From Hygrocybe punicea (lineage: Eukaryota; Basidiomycota; Agaricomycetes; Agaricales; Hygrophoraceae): DNA of 64,000 nt. The number at the start of each line of letters is the position of its first letter. The stretch's first letter is position 1. The translations under genes were made by a program, and so were the position numbers. The notes beneath the pieces were generated by a model that did not search any database, was not told the origin of the DNA, and worked only from the letters and a program-made list of their open reading frames with translations. This document shows, in pieces, positions 1 through 10,879 of this stretch. Location: assembly GCA_963556145.1 (NCBI GenBank), contig OY744469.1, positions 5,676,767 through 5,740,766 on the forward strand, read 5' to 3'.

Positions 1-2200
1 GATCAAAGATGTTCAATCCTTCCTTGGATTCACCAATTTTTACCGGCGTTTCATTCCGGACTATTCCTCCATCACTATTCCACTTACCCGGCTCACTCGT
101 AAAGGGTTACAATGGAATTTCGATGGTAAGTGTCGTTCCGCCTTCAATGACTTGAAATCCGCTTTCATTTCCGCCCCAATCCTTTCCCATTGGTCACCTG
201 AGTTTGACACTCTGGTGGAGACTGATGCTTCCGATTACGCCGTTGCTTCCATTCTCTCCGTACGCCATCCTGACGGTGAAATTCATCCGGTTGCTTTCCG
301 GTCTCGTACCCTTTCGGACTCGGAGTTGAACTACAATACCCATGACAAGGAACTCCTTGCCATCTTCGACGCTTTCACTGCCTGGCGGCATTATTTGGAA
401 GGTACTGCTACTCCGGTCGACGTTATCACCGACCACAAGAATTTGGAGTACTTCTCCACCGTCCGCTTACTTACCCGCCGTCAAGCCCGCTGGTCGGAGT
501 TCCTTTCCCGCTTCAACTTTGTTATCCGCTTTCGCCCAGGCAAGCTTGGCACTAAGCCCGATACCCTTACTTGACGCTGGGACGTCTACGCTAAAGGGGG
601 AGATAGCGACTACGCCAAAGCCAATCCTCACAATTTCCGCCCTGTTTTTGGGCCGGAACAATTGGCTTCGTCCCTCCGAGTGACTTCCCTCGAAGATGTA
701 GTCCTTGGCGCCGGATTCACCATAGACATCGATTCCCTTCACTCCGATATCATCTCCGGACTACAGGTTGATCCTATTGCCTCCGGACATGTTTCCCGTA
801 CCACCTCCGGCCCAGATCCTCGATGGTCTATCGACGATTTAGGTTTTCTATGCCTCGATAATCGTATCTATGTCCCCGATGTCAATGACCTACGACTCCG
901 GATTTTGCGTTCCAAACATGATCATCCTACTGCAGGACACTTCGGGCAAAACAAGACTCTCGAAATCATCCGGCGGGATTACACCTGGCCCGGACTCCGG
1001 ACTTTTGTGCGTGATTACTGCAAGTCTTGCACAACCTGCGCGAGATCCAAAACCCCTCGGCATCGTCTGTACGGATTGCTTAAGCAGCTCCCTATTCCGG
1101 AGAAACCATGGAATTCAATTTCCATGGATTTCATCGAACAACTTCCGGACTCCGAAGGATTTACGGCCATCCTAGTTGTGGTTGACCGTCTTTCCAAGCA
1201 AGGGATCTTTATTCCAACTTAAGATACGATTACTTCCCCCCAACTCGCACATCTTTTCCTTATTCACGTTTTTTCTAAGCACGGAGTTCCTAGTCACGTC
1301 ACCTCCGATAGAGGCACAGAATTTGTTTCCCATTTTTTCCGGTCTCTCGGAAAGGCCCTCGACATGAAACTCCACTTTACCTCCGGTTATCATCCTGAAG
1401 GCGATGGCCAAACGGAACGCGTCAATCAAACCCTTGAGCAATATCTCCGCGTTTATTGCAATTATCAGCAAGATAATTGGTCGTCCCTCCTTCCTCTTGC
1501 GGAATTTGCTTACAACAACGCTCCAAACGCCACTACCGGAGTTTCTCCTTTCTTTGCCAATAAAGGTTACCACCCTAATCTTTCCGTTCACCCGGAGCGC
1601 GACCTCTCCTCCACCCACGCACGAAAATTCGCTGTGGACCTCGATGAGTTACATCAACAACTTCGACAAACCATCTCTGAGGCACAACAATGTTATCAAC
1701 ACTATGCGGACTTGAAGCACGCTCCGCCTCCGGACTTCAAGGTTTCAGATTCCGTCTACGTCAAAGCTGAGCATTTCCGGACTACTAGACCCTCCAAGAA
1801 ACTTTCTGAGAAGAACTTGGGGCCTTTTGAAGTTATTGCTAAGGCCGGTACTCACTCATATACCCTCCGTCTTCCGGAGGCTCTCCGCTCTGTTCACCCG
1901 GTCTATCATGTCTCTCAGCTTGAACCAGCGACTCCGAATACCATTCCTAACCATGTCCAACCTCTGCCTCCTCCGGTCGTTGTCGACGGAGAACCGGAGT
2001 TTGAGATCTCCGAAATACTCGATTCCAAGATCGACAACCGCCATCGTGCTTGCAAGCTACTGTACCTTGTACGTTGGGAGGGCTACGAAGGCACTGACAA
2101 AGAAACTTCTTGGATCTTGGCCTCCAAACTTGGACATGCTACTGAGCTCGTTTCGGACTTTCACTCCGCTTATCCTTCGAAACCGGGCCCATCCTATTAA
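1..2200 (+). pseudogene. Decayed Gypsy pol: RT end, RNase H, integrase, chromodomain
   Basis: The plus strand encodes the RT thumb/connection (FLGFTNFYRRF at the very start), RNase H (VETDASDYAV, DHKNLEYF), an integrase HHCC zinc finger (about 905-1050, ending CKSCTTCARSK), the DDE core (SMDFIEQLPD, TSDRGTEFV, GDGQTERVNQ) and a C-terminal chromodomain (FEISEILDSK...YLVRWEGY, about 2000-2150). This order defines chromoviruses, whose chromodomain steers integration to heterochromatin. Two in-frame stops break it: a TGA at about 572 where family members have Arg (a CGA-to-TGA change), and a TAA at about 1220 inside integrase. The final stop is TAA at 2198-2200. All other motifs are intact, so the decay is recent. 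Confidence 0.92.
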
Positions 2201-2210
2201 TTCTGTCTAT

Positions 2211-2787
2211 TTACGATTTTCGCGGACTCTTTTCAAAGTTTCCTCCTTTCCCCAAAAAATCCCCCTCTTCCCACTGCATTTCCGTCTCCTCCAGCGCGAT
2301 GTCCTTGGACTCCGGAGTGTACTTCCGGAGCTCGTATGAATTATCTCTGAGGAACTCTAAGTTCCTCAGATGGTTGGCCCATTGAGCCGCATGTTCGCGG
2401 AGATCCTCCACGGTGTCCCATACCCCCTCACATGCCTCCGCGACCCGTCCCAACATCGCCGTGTTTTCTTCTGTCGCCCGGAGCAGCTTGTGAAGAAGCT
2501 GCTCCGTCCTCGTCAGCGGCTTCTTTACCGCGGGCTCCACTCCGCGGTACTCTGATCCGGATTCCTCCTTTTCCTCCTTTGTCTTTTTCTTCTTCACTCC
2601 ACCCTCTTCACCATCTACCTCGCATCGCGCTTTCCTCTTCTTGCATGCATCGCAACTCCGCGCCTTTCCGGACGCGGGCCACACGCAGTTTTCCCGGCGT
2701 TCCGCACACGCCTTGCATTGTATGGCCCTGCTTCTGTAGTCAACTCCGGTCTTTCATTTATGTGCCTTTGCTTACCCGTCTCTTTTT
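2211..2787 (-). pseudogene. 3' part of chromovirus antisense ORF with Cys cluster (rest at 9929-10201)
   Basis: The minus strand directly behind pol encodes CKACAERRENC...CDACKKRKARC, a double CxxC zinc-cluster-like motif, then a Lys/Glu-rich stretch and a long helical region (TRTEQLLHKLL...ATEENTAML). Similar antisense ORFs with a CxxC...CxxC motif and a coiled coil lie between pol and the 3' LTR in many Agaricomycete Gypsy elements; that comparison is from memory and the function is unknown. The reading continues on the far side of the palindrome (9929-10201), so the palindrome cut this ORF in two. A small intron near the junction is possible. The stop is at 2211. Confidence 0.6.
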
Positions 2788-2879
2788 CAGTAGACCCAGT
2801 CGTTTTGGTTAACCCGATCGCAGATATAGTTGCAAAAGGTAGGTACACATAGCGCAGTTGCTTGCTGGGGGGGTAGGTT

Positions 2880-4660
2880 AACCCAAAAGACAGCACTTGC
2901 TGGGGAAATGTGGTGTGGTAGGTTGACCCAGGTACAGTTCTTGCTGGTCAAGGGTGGCTGGTTGGGTCAACCTGGTGCCAGCTCTGCCATGGAGTCGGTT
3001 AACCCAGGGCAGCTATCCCAGGACGGTTGGGTTGACCCAGGCCCAGCTGTTCAAGCCATGTGGGTTGACCTGGCTGCAGTTATTGTTGCAGCACTGGGTT
3101 GACCCCAGTCCAGCTCTTGCTGCAGGCTTGGGTTGACCTAGATGCAGCTTTTGCTGCAGAACTGGGTTGACTAGGGCCCAGCACTTGCTGGAGGGTGGGG
3201 TGACTGGGGTCCAGTGATTGCTGCAGCACTGGGTTGACCTGGCCCCAGCTCTTGCTGCAGCACCGGGTCAACCAAGGGCCAGTTATTGCTGCAGGATGGG
3301 GTTGACCTGGTCCCAGCTCTTGCTGCAGCACAGGGTCAACCTGGGCCCAGCCATTGCTGCAGCATTGGGTTGACCTGGGCCCAGCTATTGTTGCAGCACT
3401 GGGTTGACCCGGGTCCAGCACCTGCTGCAGGGCTTGGGTTGACCAGGATCAGCTATTGCTGCAGCACCAGGTCAACCTGGTCCCAGGTATTGCTGCAGCA
3501 TTGGGTTGACCCAGGTCCAGCACCTGCTGCAGGGCTTGGGTTGACCAGGATCAGCTATTGCTGCACCACCAGGTCAACCTGGGCCCAGCTATTGCTGCCG
3601 CATTGGGTTGACCTGGGCCAGATATTGCTGCAGCATTGGGTCGACCTGGTCCCAGCTCTTGCTGCAGCATTGGGTTGACCTGGCCCCAGCTCTGGCTGCA
3701 GAACCGGGTCAACCCAGGGCCAGCTATTGCTGCAGCATTGGGTTGACCTGGTCCCAGCTCTTGCCGCAGCACTGGGTCGACCTGGGCCCAGCTCTTGCTG
3801 CAGCATTGGGTCAACCCAGGTCCAGCTCTTGTTGCAGCATTGGGTCAACCCAGGTCCAGCACCTGCTGCAGGGCTTGGGTTGACCAGGATCCAGCTATTG
3901 CTGCAGCACTTGGTTGACCCTGGCCCAGCACTTGCTGCAGGGTAGGTTGACCAGGGTCCAGCTATTGCTGCAGCACTGGGTTGACCCAGGTCCAGCACCT
4001 GCTGCAGGGCTTGGGTGGACCGGGAGCCAGTGATTGCTGCAGCACTGGGTTGACCTGGCCCCAGCTCTTGCTGCAGCACCGGGTCAACCCAGGGCCAGTT
4101 ATTGCTGCAGCATTGGTGGACCCAGGTCCAGCACCTGCTGCAGGGCTTGGGTTGACCAGGATCCAGCTATTGCTGCAGCACCAGGTCGACCTGGGCCCAG
4201 CTATTGCTGCAACATTGGGTCGACCTGGGCCAGCTATTGCTGCAGGATTGGGTTGACCTGGCCCCAGCTCTTGCTGCAGCACCAGGTCGACCTGGGCCCA
4301 GCTATTGCCACAGCATTGGGTTGACCTCGGCCTAGCTATTGCTGCAGCACTGGGTTGACCCAGGTCCAGCACTTGCTGCAGGGCTTGTGTTGACCGGGAT
4401 CCAGCTATTGCTGCAGCAATGGGTTGACCCAGGTCCAGCACTTGCTGCAGGATAGGTTGCCGGGGGCACAGCTCGTTCTGCAGCATTGGGTTGATCCTGG
4501 ACCCACTGATGGGGCAGGCTTGGGTTCACTAGGGTCTGGCTAGTGTTCCAGCACTGTGTTGCCATGCCCAGCTTTTGCTGCAGAAAAGGGTTGACCCTGG
4601 CCCACCTCTCCCTGCAGCATTGGGTTGACCAGTGTCCAGCTCTTGCTGCAACATGGGCTC
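2880..4660. repeat. Subterminal satellite of about 38-bp units, left arm
   Basis: About 45 degenerate units follow the pattern GGTTGACCTGGGCCCAGCT + ATTGCTGCAGCACTG. Each holds the palindromic words GGTTGACC/GGTCAACC, GGCCCAGC and the PstI-like CTGCAG. Unit length varies (about 33-42 bp) through small indels. All six frames are open over long spans because of the composition; these ORFs are not considered genes. Such arrays next to terminal repeats are typical places for transposase binding. Confidence 0.9.
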
Positions 4661-5133
4661 ATGTCAGTCGACAGGCTTGCATCACATCCCACTTTGCCTG
4701 CATGTATTTCATGTTCCAAACATTGACAGAGCTCACACCAGCTCAAGCCAATATTTATTCAGAAACTGCCATATAAAGTAATCAAAAATTTTCAATCTGC
4801 ACATGACACACATGTACCACATAATATAATTTGAATGCACTTATTCAAAGCACAGGGAATAGCAAAATTAAAAAATTATTATTTTGACAATGCACAATAT
4901 CTTACTTTTACTATCAGCTATCAGCCATTACAGGAGCTACTTATTCCCAATGACAATCTATGACAAAATCAGAACTTACCCCACTTGGAATATTGTGCTT
5001 TTCTATTTAATATTGCTCAATTACCTCACTATTACTTAAAATAGACACATAAATTTAATGATTATTTTATCCAAATACATAATTAAATAGTGAAGGGCAG
5101 AAGGCAGGTGAGAGGAAGATAGGTGGGTGTGGA
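4660..5133. repeat. AT-rich unique part of left arm
   Basis: AT-rich sequence without coding signs joins the satellite to the G-rich inner part. Its exact inverted copy is 7576-8049. The identical region stops abruptly at about 5133/7576, inside a GGTGTGGAGT word shared by both sides. Confidence 0.75.
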
Positions 5134-5345
5134 GTCAGAAGAAGGTGGGAGTGGGAGTGGGAGTGGGAAGAAGGTGGGAGTGGGAGTAGAGAAAGGTGGG
5201 AGTGGGAGAAGGGGATGGGTGTGGGAGAAGGGGGTGGGAGTGGGAGAAGAGGGAAGGTGGAGGCAGCCGGGAAGGGCAGCAGGGAGAGGGTGAGGGTGAT
5301 GGAGATGGAGGAGGACTGGGATAGGGAGAGGGAGAGGGAGCAGGG
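5134..5345. repeat. GGTGGGAGTGGGA-type G-rich tract
   Basis: A one-strand purine-rich tract of GTGGGAGTGGGA units. A related but unequal C-rich counterpart lies at about 7440-7575. Runs of GGG at short spacing could fold as G-quadruplexes. The arms first differ here. Confidence 0.7.
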
Positions 5346-5351
5346 GTGGGA

Positions 5352-5720
5352 TGTACATACCTCTCCTGTTTCCGTCGTCCTCGTCGTCTTCGTCTGCATC
5401 TCCGCCGTCCTCGTCCCGTCGTCCTCGTCCGCGTCTCCGCCGTCCTCGTCCCCGTCGTCCCCGTCGCTGTCGTACACGTTCCCGTCGTTCCCGTCGTCGT
5501 CGTCATCGTCCTCGTTGTCGTCGTCATCCGCATCTCCGTCCCCGTCGTCGTTCTCGTCGTCACCTGGATGGTTGTCATCGTCCCCCGGATGGTCGTCGTC
5601 GTCTCCGTCGTCCTGTCGTCCCGTCGCTATCCTTCTCCGCCCCGTCGTCCCCTCGCCGGCCGTCTGTGACCTCGTCGACTGTCCTCGTCGTTGCTGTCGT
5701 GGTTGTCTCGGCCGTCCGTC
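5352..5720. repeat. (TCC/GTC)n trinucleotide tract, left inner arm
   Basis: An imperfect (GTC)n/(TCG)n array, whose complement is (GAC)n. It is the inner-arm partner of 6990-7425. All frames are open and give Ser/Arg/Val-rich or Asp/Thr-rich low-complexity peptides, so coding is not supported. Confidence 0.75.
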
Positions 5721-5880
5721 CTGGTCGTTGGCGCATCCTCGTTTCCGCCATCCTCACGGTGGCCGTTTTCGTCGGCTTCCGTTCTGTTTGCTGGCGCGTT
5801 GTGTTCTGCTGTTGGGTGTTCGGAATCGCCTGTTTGGCGTGGGGTAGCTGGAAAAGGTCAACAATTAGTAAAGAACACAA

Positions 5881-6910
5881 GTTAAAATCAGAAATTTACC
5901 TCGGGTGCTCCTCTGCACCCATCTCCCGTTGTTGACGCGTTGTTGAAAACAACGCTTGAACTCGCGCGGGAAAGCCAACCGGCAGTTGCCGATTTCCAAA
6001 ACGGGTTCGAGTTGCCAAACATGGAAGTGTCGCTGAAGCTTTTGAATCTTCTAGCATGCACAACAATGCATGCATACCCAAAGTGAAATCCTCAAAAGGT
6101 GTAAATATGGTATATCTACCCTCATACTAAAATTTGTATTTTATTCGGCCCTGCATCAAGAGCTATTCACAATTTATTCCATTCCTCTGCCAGAATTGGA
6201 CCCTTAATGATCTAACTTTGTCTTAAAAATCTGAAATTAATCTCAGGAGTACTTTAATGAGTACTCATTGTGGTACACATAAGTGCCTGATTGTTGGTGG
6301 ACCAGCACCTTTGTTTCAGCCAAGCAAATGCACAGAATTGTGCATTGTGGCTGACCCATCAACCAAGTCCGAACTTCAAGTTCAGCTTTACTTTGAACCT
6401 TTCATTTCTTGGCTACAACAGATTCTGGGACCACCAAGTGCCAGGCACTGATCATCAATACAATAGATACTTTACATAGTAGTTTCACAATTATTCTCAT
6501 ATTTTTCAGAGCAATATTGGTAAAGTAGCATTTTAAGGGTCCGAAATTGGCAGGGAGGTATCAATGAATCATGGATATCTCTCTATGTATGCCATAATAA
6601 AATACAAAATTTGGGGGGGACGTAGTTAGAGGCTAATTCTATCCCTACGTGGTCTTAAATGTGCTACACAGTTGTTGTGCTCCATGCAATTACACTGAGA
6701 AAAGTAAGATCTTGGTTACATATAAGGCAACTCGCGCCCGTTTGGGCAATCGGCAACCTCCGGCGTGGGTTCAAATCGTCGCGTACTCCACGATGCGTCC
6801 ACGAGAACAGCAACAGCAGCAAAATCAAGTAGAAGGTAAGTAGATTTCTCAAAATTTATTACTATTACTATGCTAGCTAATATTATTGTTTTTATGAAGG
6901 ACTTTCTCAC
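5881..6910. repeat. Diverged palindrome centre
   Basis: The central kilobase is still mirror-related: AACTCGAACCCG...ATCGGCAAC (minus, about 5955-6010) matches AACTCGCGCCCG...ATCGGCAAC (plus, 6729-6760), and an AAATACAA / TTAAGGGTCC pair matches across 6130-6215 and 6530-6615. Identity is much lower than in the outer arms and there are indels. No gene is recognised. Confidence 0.6.
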
Positions 6911-6989
6911 TGCCGCGCCTGGAATTGACCGCAACACGCATGCCCGCGCCATGTCACGTCAACGCCCAACTGAAGGGCCGAAACGGCGG

Positions 6990-7425
6990 ATGGCAGGCAA
7001 CGACGAGGACAGAGGCGACGAGGGCACAGACGGCCAGCCGGGGAAGACGACGGGGACGGAGACGGCCAGCGAAGAGACGACAGGACGACGGAGTCAACGA
7101 CCATCCAGGGATCGACGAGGACGACGACGGGGACGGAGACGGGGACGACGACAACGAGGACGACGTTGGGAACGGGGACAACGGGGACGGGAACGACGGG
7201 GACGGCCAGCTAGGGGACGACAGGACGACGCAGACGACGACGACGATCCATCGGACGACGAGGATGACGACGACAACGACGAGGATGACGACGACGAGAG
7301 GAATGACGGGAACGGGAACGACAGGGACCGGAACGGCGGGGACGATGGGGACGGGAACGGGAACGGGAACGAGGGGGACGAGGACGGCGGAGACGTAGAC
7401 GAAGACGACGAGGACAACGGGAACG
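6990..7425. repeat. (GAC)n trinucleotide tract, right inner arm
   Basis: An array of GACGACGAGGAC and GGGAACGGGAAC units, mirror-related to 5352-5720 but diverged in unit order. One plus-strand frame gives an Asp/Asn/Gly-rich peptide. A GT-AG donor-like GGTAAGTAG lies upstream at 6835. The layout (leader, possible intron, trinucleotide payload) recalls the hAT-like elements elsewhere in the window. Confidence 0.65.
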
Positions 7426-8049
7426 TATGTACAGTCCACTCTCCTCCCTCTCTCCGTCTCCGTCTCCGTCTCCGTCTCCGTCTCCCTCCCTTCCCTGCTG
7501 CCTTCCCACCTTCCCTCTTCTCCCACTCCCACTCCCTTCTCCCACTCCCTTCTCCCACTCCCACCTTCCTCCCACTCCACACCCACCTATCTTCCTCTCA
7601 CCTGCCTTCTGCCCTTCACTATTTAATTATGTATTTGGATAAAATAATCATTAAATTTATGTGTCTATTTTAAGTAATAGTGAGGTAATTGAGCAATATT
7701 AAATAGAAAAGCACAATATTCCAAGTGGGGTAAGTTCTGATTTTGTCATAGATTGTCATTGGGAATAAGTAGCTCCTGTAATGGCTGATAGCTGATAGTA
7801 AAAGTAAGATATTGTGCATTGTCAAAATAATAATTTTTTAATTTTGCTATTCCCTGTGCTTTGAATAAGTGCATTCAAATTATATTATGTGGTACATGTG
7901 TGTCATGTGCAGATTGAAAATTTTTGATTACTTTATATGGCAGTTTCTGAATAAATATTGGCTTGAGCTGGTGTGAGCTCTGTCAATGTTTGGAACATGA
8001 AATACATGCAGGCAAAGTGGGATGTGATGCAAGCCTGTCGACTGACATG

Positions 8050-9830
8050 AGCCCATGTTGCAGCAAGAGCTGGACACTGGTCAACCCAATGCTGCAGGGA
8101 GAGGTGGGCCAGGGTCAACCCTTTTCTGCAGCAAAAGCTGGGCATGGCAACACAGTGCTGGAACACTAGCCAGACCCTAGTGAACCCAAGCCTGCCCCAT
8201 CAGTGGGTCCAGGATCAACCCAATGCTGCAGAACGAGCTGTGCCCCCGGCAACCTATCCTGCAGCAAGTGCTGGACCTGGGTCAACCCATTGCTGCAGCA
8301 ATAGCTGGATCCCGGTCAACACAAGCCCTGCAGCAAGTGCTGGACCTGGGTCAACCCAGTGCTGCAGCAATAGCTAGGCCGAGGTCAACCCAATGCTGTG
8401 GCAATAGCTGGGCCCAGGTCGACCTGGTGCTGCAGCAAGAGCTGGGGCCAGGTCAACCCAATCCTGCAGCAATAGCTGGCCCAGGTCGACCCAATGTTGC
8501 AGCAATAGCTGGGCCCAGGTCGACCTGGTGCTGCAGCAATAGCTGGATCCTGGTCAACCCAAGCCCTGCAGCAGGTGCTGGACCTGGGTCCACCAATGCT
8601 GCAGCAATAACTGGCCCTGGGTTGACCCGGTGCTGCAGCAAGAGCTGGGGCCAGGTCAACCCAGTGCTGCAGCAATCACTGGCTCCCGGTCCACCCAAGC
8701 CCTGCAGCAGGTGCTGGACCTGGGTCAACCCAGTGCTGCAGCAATAGCTGGACCCTGGTCAACCTACCCTGCAGCAAGTGCTGGGCCAGGGTCAACCAAG
8801 TGCTGCAGCAATAGCTGGATCCTGGTCAACCCAAGCCCTGCAGCAGGTGCTGGACCTGGGTTGACCCAATGCTGCAACAAGAGCTGGACCTGGGTTGACC
8901 CAATGCTGCAGCAAGAGCTGGGCCCAGGTCGACCCAGTGCTGCGGCAAGAGCTGGGACCAGGTCAACCCAATGCTGCAGCAATAGCTGGCCCTGGGTTGA
9001 CCCGGTTCTGCAGCCAGAGCTGGGGCCAGGTCAACCCAATGCTGCAGCAAGAGCTGGGACCAGGTCGACCCAATGCTGCAGCAATATCTGGCCCAGGTCA
9101 ACCCAATGCGGCAGCAATAGCTGGGCCCAGGTTGACCTGGTGGTGCAGCAATAGCTGATCCTGGTCAACCCAAGCCCTGCAGCAGGTGCTGGACCTGGGT
9201 CAACCCAATGCTGCAGCAATACCTGGGACCAGGTTGACCTGGTGCTGCAGCAATAGCTGATCCTGGTCAACCCAAGCCCTGCAGCAGGTGCTGGACCCGG
9301 GTCAACCCAGTGCTGCAACAATAGCTGGGCCCAGGTCAACCCAATGCTGCAGCAATGGCTGGGCCCAGGTTGACCCTGTGCTGCAGCAAGAGCTGGGACC
9401 AGGTCAACCCCATCCTGCAGCAATAACTGGCCCTTGGTTGACCCGGTGCTGCAGCAAGAGCTGGGGCCAGGTCAACCCAGTGCTGCAGCAATCACTGGAC
9501 CCCAGTCACCCCACCCTCCAGCAAGTGCTGGGCCCTAGTCAACCCAGTTCTGCAGCAAAAGCTGCATCTAGGTCAACCCAAGCCTGCAGCAAGAGCTGGA
9601 CTGGGGTCAACCCAGTGCTGCAACAATAACTGCAGCCAGGTCAACCCACATGGCTTGAACAGCTGGGCCTGGGTCAACCCAACCGTCCTGGGATAGCTGC
9701 CCTGGGTTAACCGACTCCATGGCAGAGCTGGCACCAGGTTGACCCAACCAGCCACCCTTGACCAGCAAGAACTGTACCTGGGTCAACCTACCACACCACA
9801 TTTCCCCAGCAAGTGCTGTCTTTTGGGTTA
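8050..9830. repeat. Subterminal satellite, right arm (exact inverted copy)
   Basis: This is the reverse complement of the 2880-4660 array with the same order of variant units. That shows inversion duplication or gene conversion of the whole array rather than independent expansion. Confidence 0.9.
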
Positions 9831-9928
9831 ACCTACCCCCCCAGCAAGCAACTGCGCTATGTGTACCTACCTTTTGCAACTATATCTGCGATCGGGTTAA
9901 CCAAAACGACTGGGTCTACTGTCTTTTT

Positions 9929-10201
9929 CTCTTCCCCTTCTCCGCACTTGAGGGCCCCTCCTCCGCCGCCTCCACTTTCTTTTTCTCCTCCTCCGCCGCC
10001 GTTTTCTTCTTTATTTCCTCCTCCACCCTTTTCATCGCCTCCGCCTGGATCTTCTGTCTCCTCTTCCGCTTTCTTCCTCTCGTCCTCTGCTTTTCTCCGT
10101 TCTTCTGCCTCCTCTTTCGCCCTCATTTCGGCGAATTCGCGCTCCATCTCCTTGATGCGCGCGGCTATCTCTTGCGAGGACGATAATTGCGAGGACGACA
10201 T
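9929..10201 (-). pseudogene. 5' part of the same antisense ORF (acidic coiled coil)
   Basis: The minus strand starts with ATG at 10199-10201 and reads MSSSQLSSSQEIAARIKEME, then a Lys/Glu/Arg-rich helix (REFAEMRAKEEAEERRKAED) and a Gly/Glu-rich linker. It runs into the palindromic element at 9921. With 2211-2787 it would form one ORF of about 280 codons encoding an N-terminal coiled coil and a C-terminal Cys cluster. It ends about 120 bp before the LTR on the opposite strand to pol. Function unknown; a DNA- or RNA-binding accessory protein would be a guess. Confidence 0.6.
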
Positions 10202-10309
10202 CTTTTGGGTTGTCTCCTGGCCAGGAGTTTGTTTTATACCATAGGCCCTCCGCTTCGAACTCCGCTGCGGTTCTCCCTTTGTTCCACAGGCGTCTCAAGG
10301 GTTCGACGC

Positions 10310-10323
10310 TAAGGGGGAGATAC
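10310..10323 (+). other. Polypurine tract of the chromovirus
   Basis: TAAGGGGGAGATAC directly precedes the LTR start TGTCATATCC. This is the expected plus-strand priming site of a Gypsy element. Confidence 0.8.
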
Positions 10324-10879
10324 TGTCATATCCCATGCAGCTCCGCCAGATTCCGACGAACTCCGCTCCGGACTTTTCCGCCGACTTATCTTATCTTATC
10401 TTATCTTATCTTCTCGCGTACGTTATTGTTCTTCTCTTGTTAAATACTATTCTTCCCCATCTCCGTTTACTCCGACCTCCTTTTCTCTTCCTCCCCTTTG
10501 TTTACTTATCACCGTACATAGCAACCTTTTATCCCTTTTATTTTCTTCTGAACTCCGGTCCTCTTTCCGGAGTTCATATTGTCTTCACGTCTCCAAGGAC
10601 ATGACAATTAGTTTACCAAGTATATAAACTAGAACTACAATGTCCTGTAACTCCGTTCAGAAAATCAACTTGAGTTCCTTATTTCTTACCCACTCTCAAA
10701 CTTAAGGCTTTCCCTTAAGCTCATTAGTTATCTTAGTACTTAGTCCGGAACTCCGGACTAACTCCGCTCCGTCCACGTCTTCTCAATACGACTTAAGGAA
10801 GTAGTGAACCTACTTCAAGAGTTGACGTCTCCGCTCTTCCGAAGAACTCCGATCCTTCCGGAGTTGCACGCCTCTAACA
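10324..10879 (+). repeat. 3' LTR of the chromovirus
   Basis: It begins TGTCATATCCCATGCAG after the polypurine tract and ends CCTCTAACA (TG...CA rule), 556 bp. It contains a CTTATCTTATCTTATC microsatellite (about 10385-10412) and many CTCCGGA-type words. A TATATAAA-like box lies at about 10619-10627. No second LTR is in the window for comparison. Confidence 0.85.

Larger units (their letters stand above)
2788..9921. mobile_element. 7.1-kb palindromic (foldback) element with 7-bp TSD
   Basis: The left end CAGTAGACCCAGTCGTTTTG and the right end are exact inverted repeats. Both sides carry TCTTTTT (2781-2787 and 9922-9928), a 7-bp TSD. The outer arms (2788 to about 5133 and about 7576 to 9921, 2346 bp each) appear identical base for base: paired positions always sum to 12709, so there is not a single indel. 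Inward the mirror symmetry continues but the arms diverge to a centre near 6350. It interrupts the chromovirus antisense ORF. No transposase is evident. Class uncertain: foldback transposon, or a non-autonomous DNA transposon enlarged by inverted duplication. Confidence 0.85.
1..10879 (+). mobile_element. Ty3/Gypsy chromovirus, 5' end outside window, split by a palindromic element
   Basis: The stretch holds, in order, the end of reverse transcriptase, RNase H, integrase, chromodomain, an antisense accessory ORF, a polypurine tract and a 3' LTR. This is the 3' two thirds of a chromovirus-clade Gypsy retrotransposon. A foreign 7.1-kb palindrome sits at 2788-9921; removing it and one TSD leaves about 3.7 kb of element. 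The 3' LTR abuts a mariner-type transposase fragment, which suggests insertion into that gene, but the left boundary and TSD lie outside the window. The pol frame is broken, so the copy is non-autonomous. Classification is secure from domain order; the left limit is simply the window edge. Confidence 0.9.

Noticed and set aside
2880..4660. Long ORFs in all frames (for example Gln/Gly/Leu-rich 174-codon frames at 3555-4079 and 3962-4486) as repeat proteins
   Set aside because: They are open only because the 38-bp units lack stops. Frames shift with unit-length changes and no ATG context or conserved frame is seen.
5352..5720. Ser/Arg-rich protein or SR-like gene
   Set aside because: A pure trinucleotide composition effect; both strands are open and no domain occurs.
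5955..6010. tRNA gene suggested by a GGGTTCGAGTTGCC word
   Set aside because: No cloverleaf can be drawn, and the mirror copy at 6729-6790 does not keep the stems.
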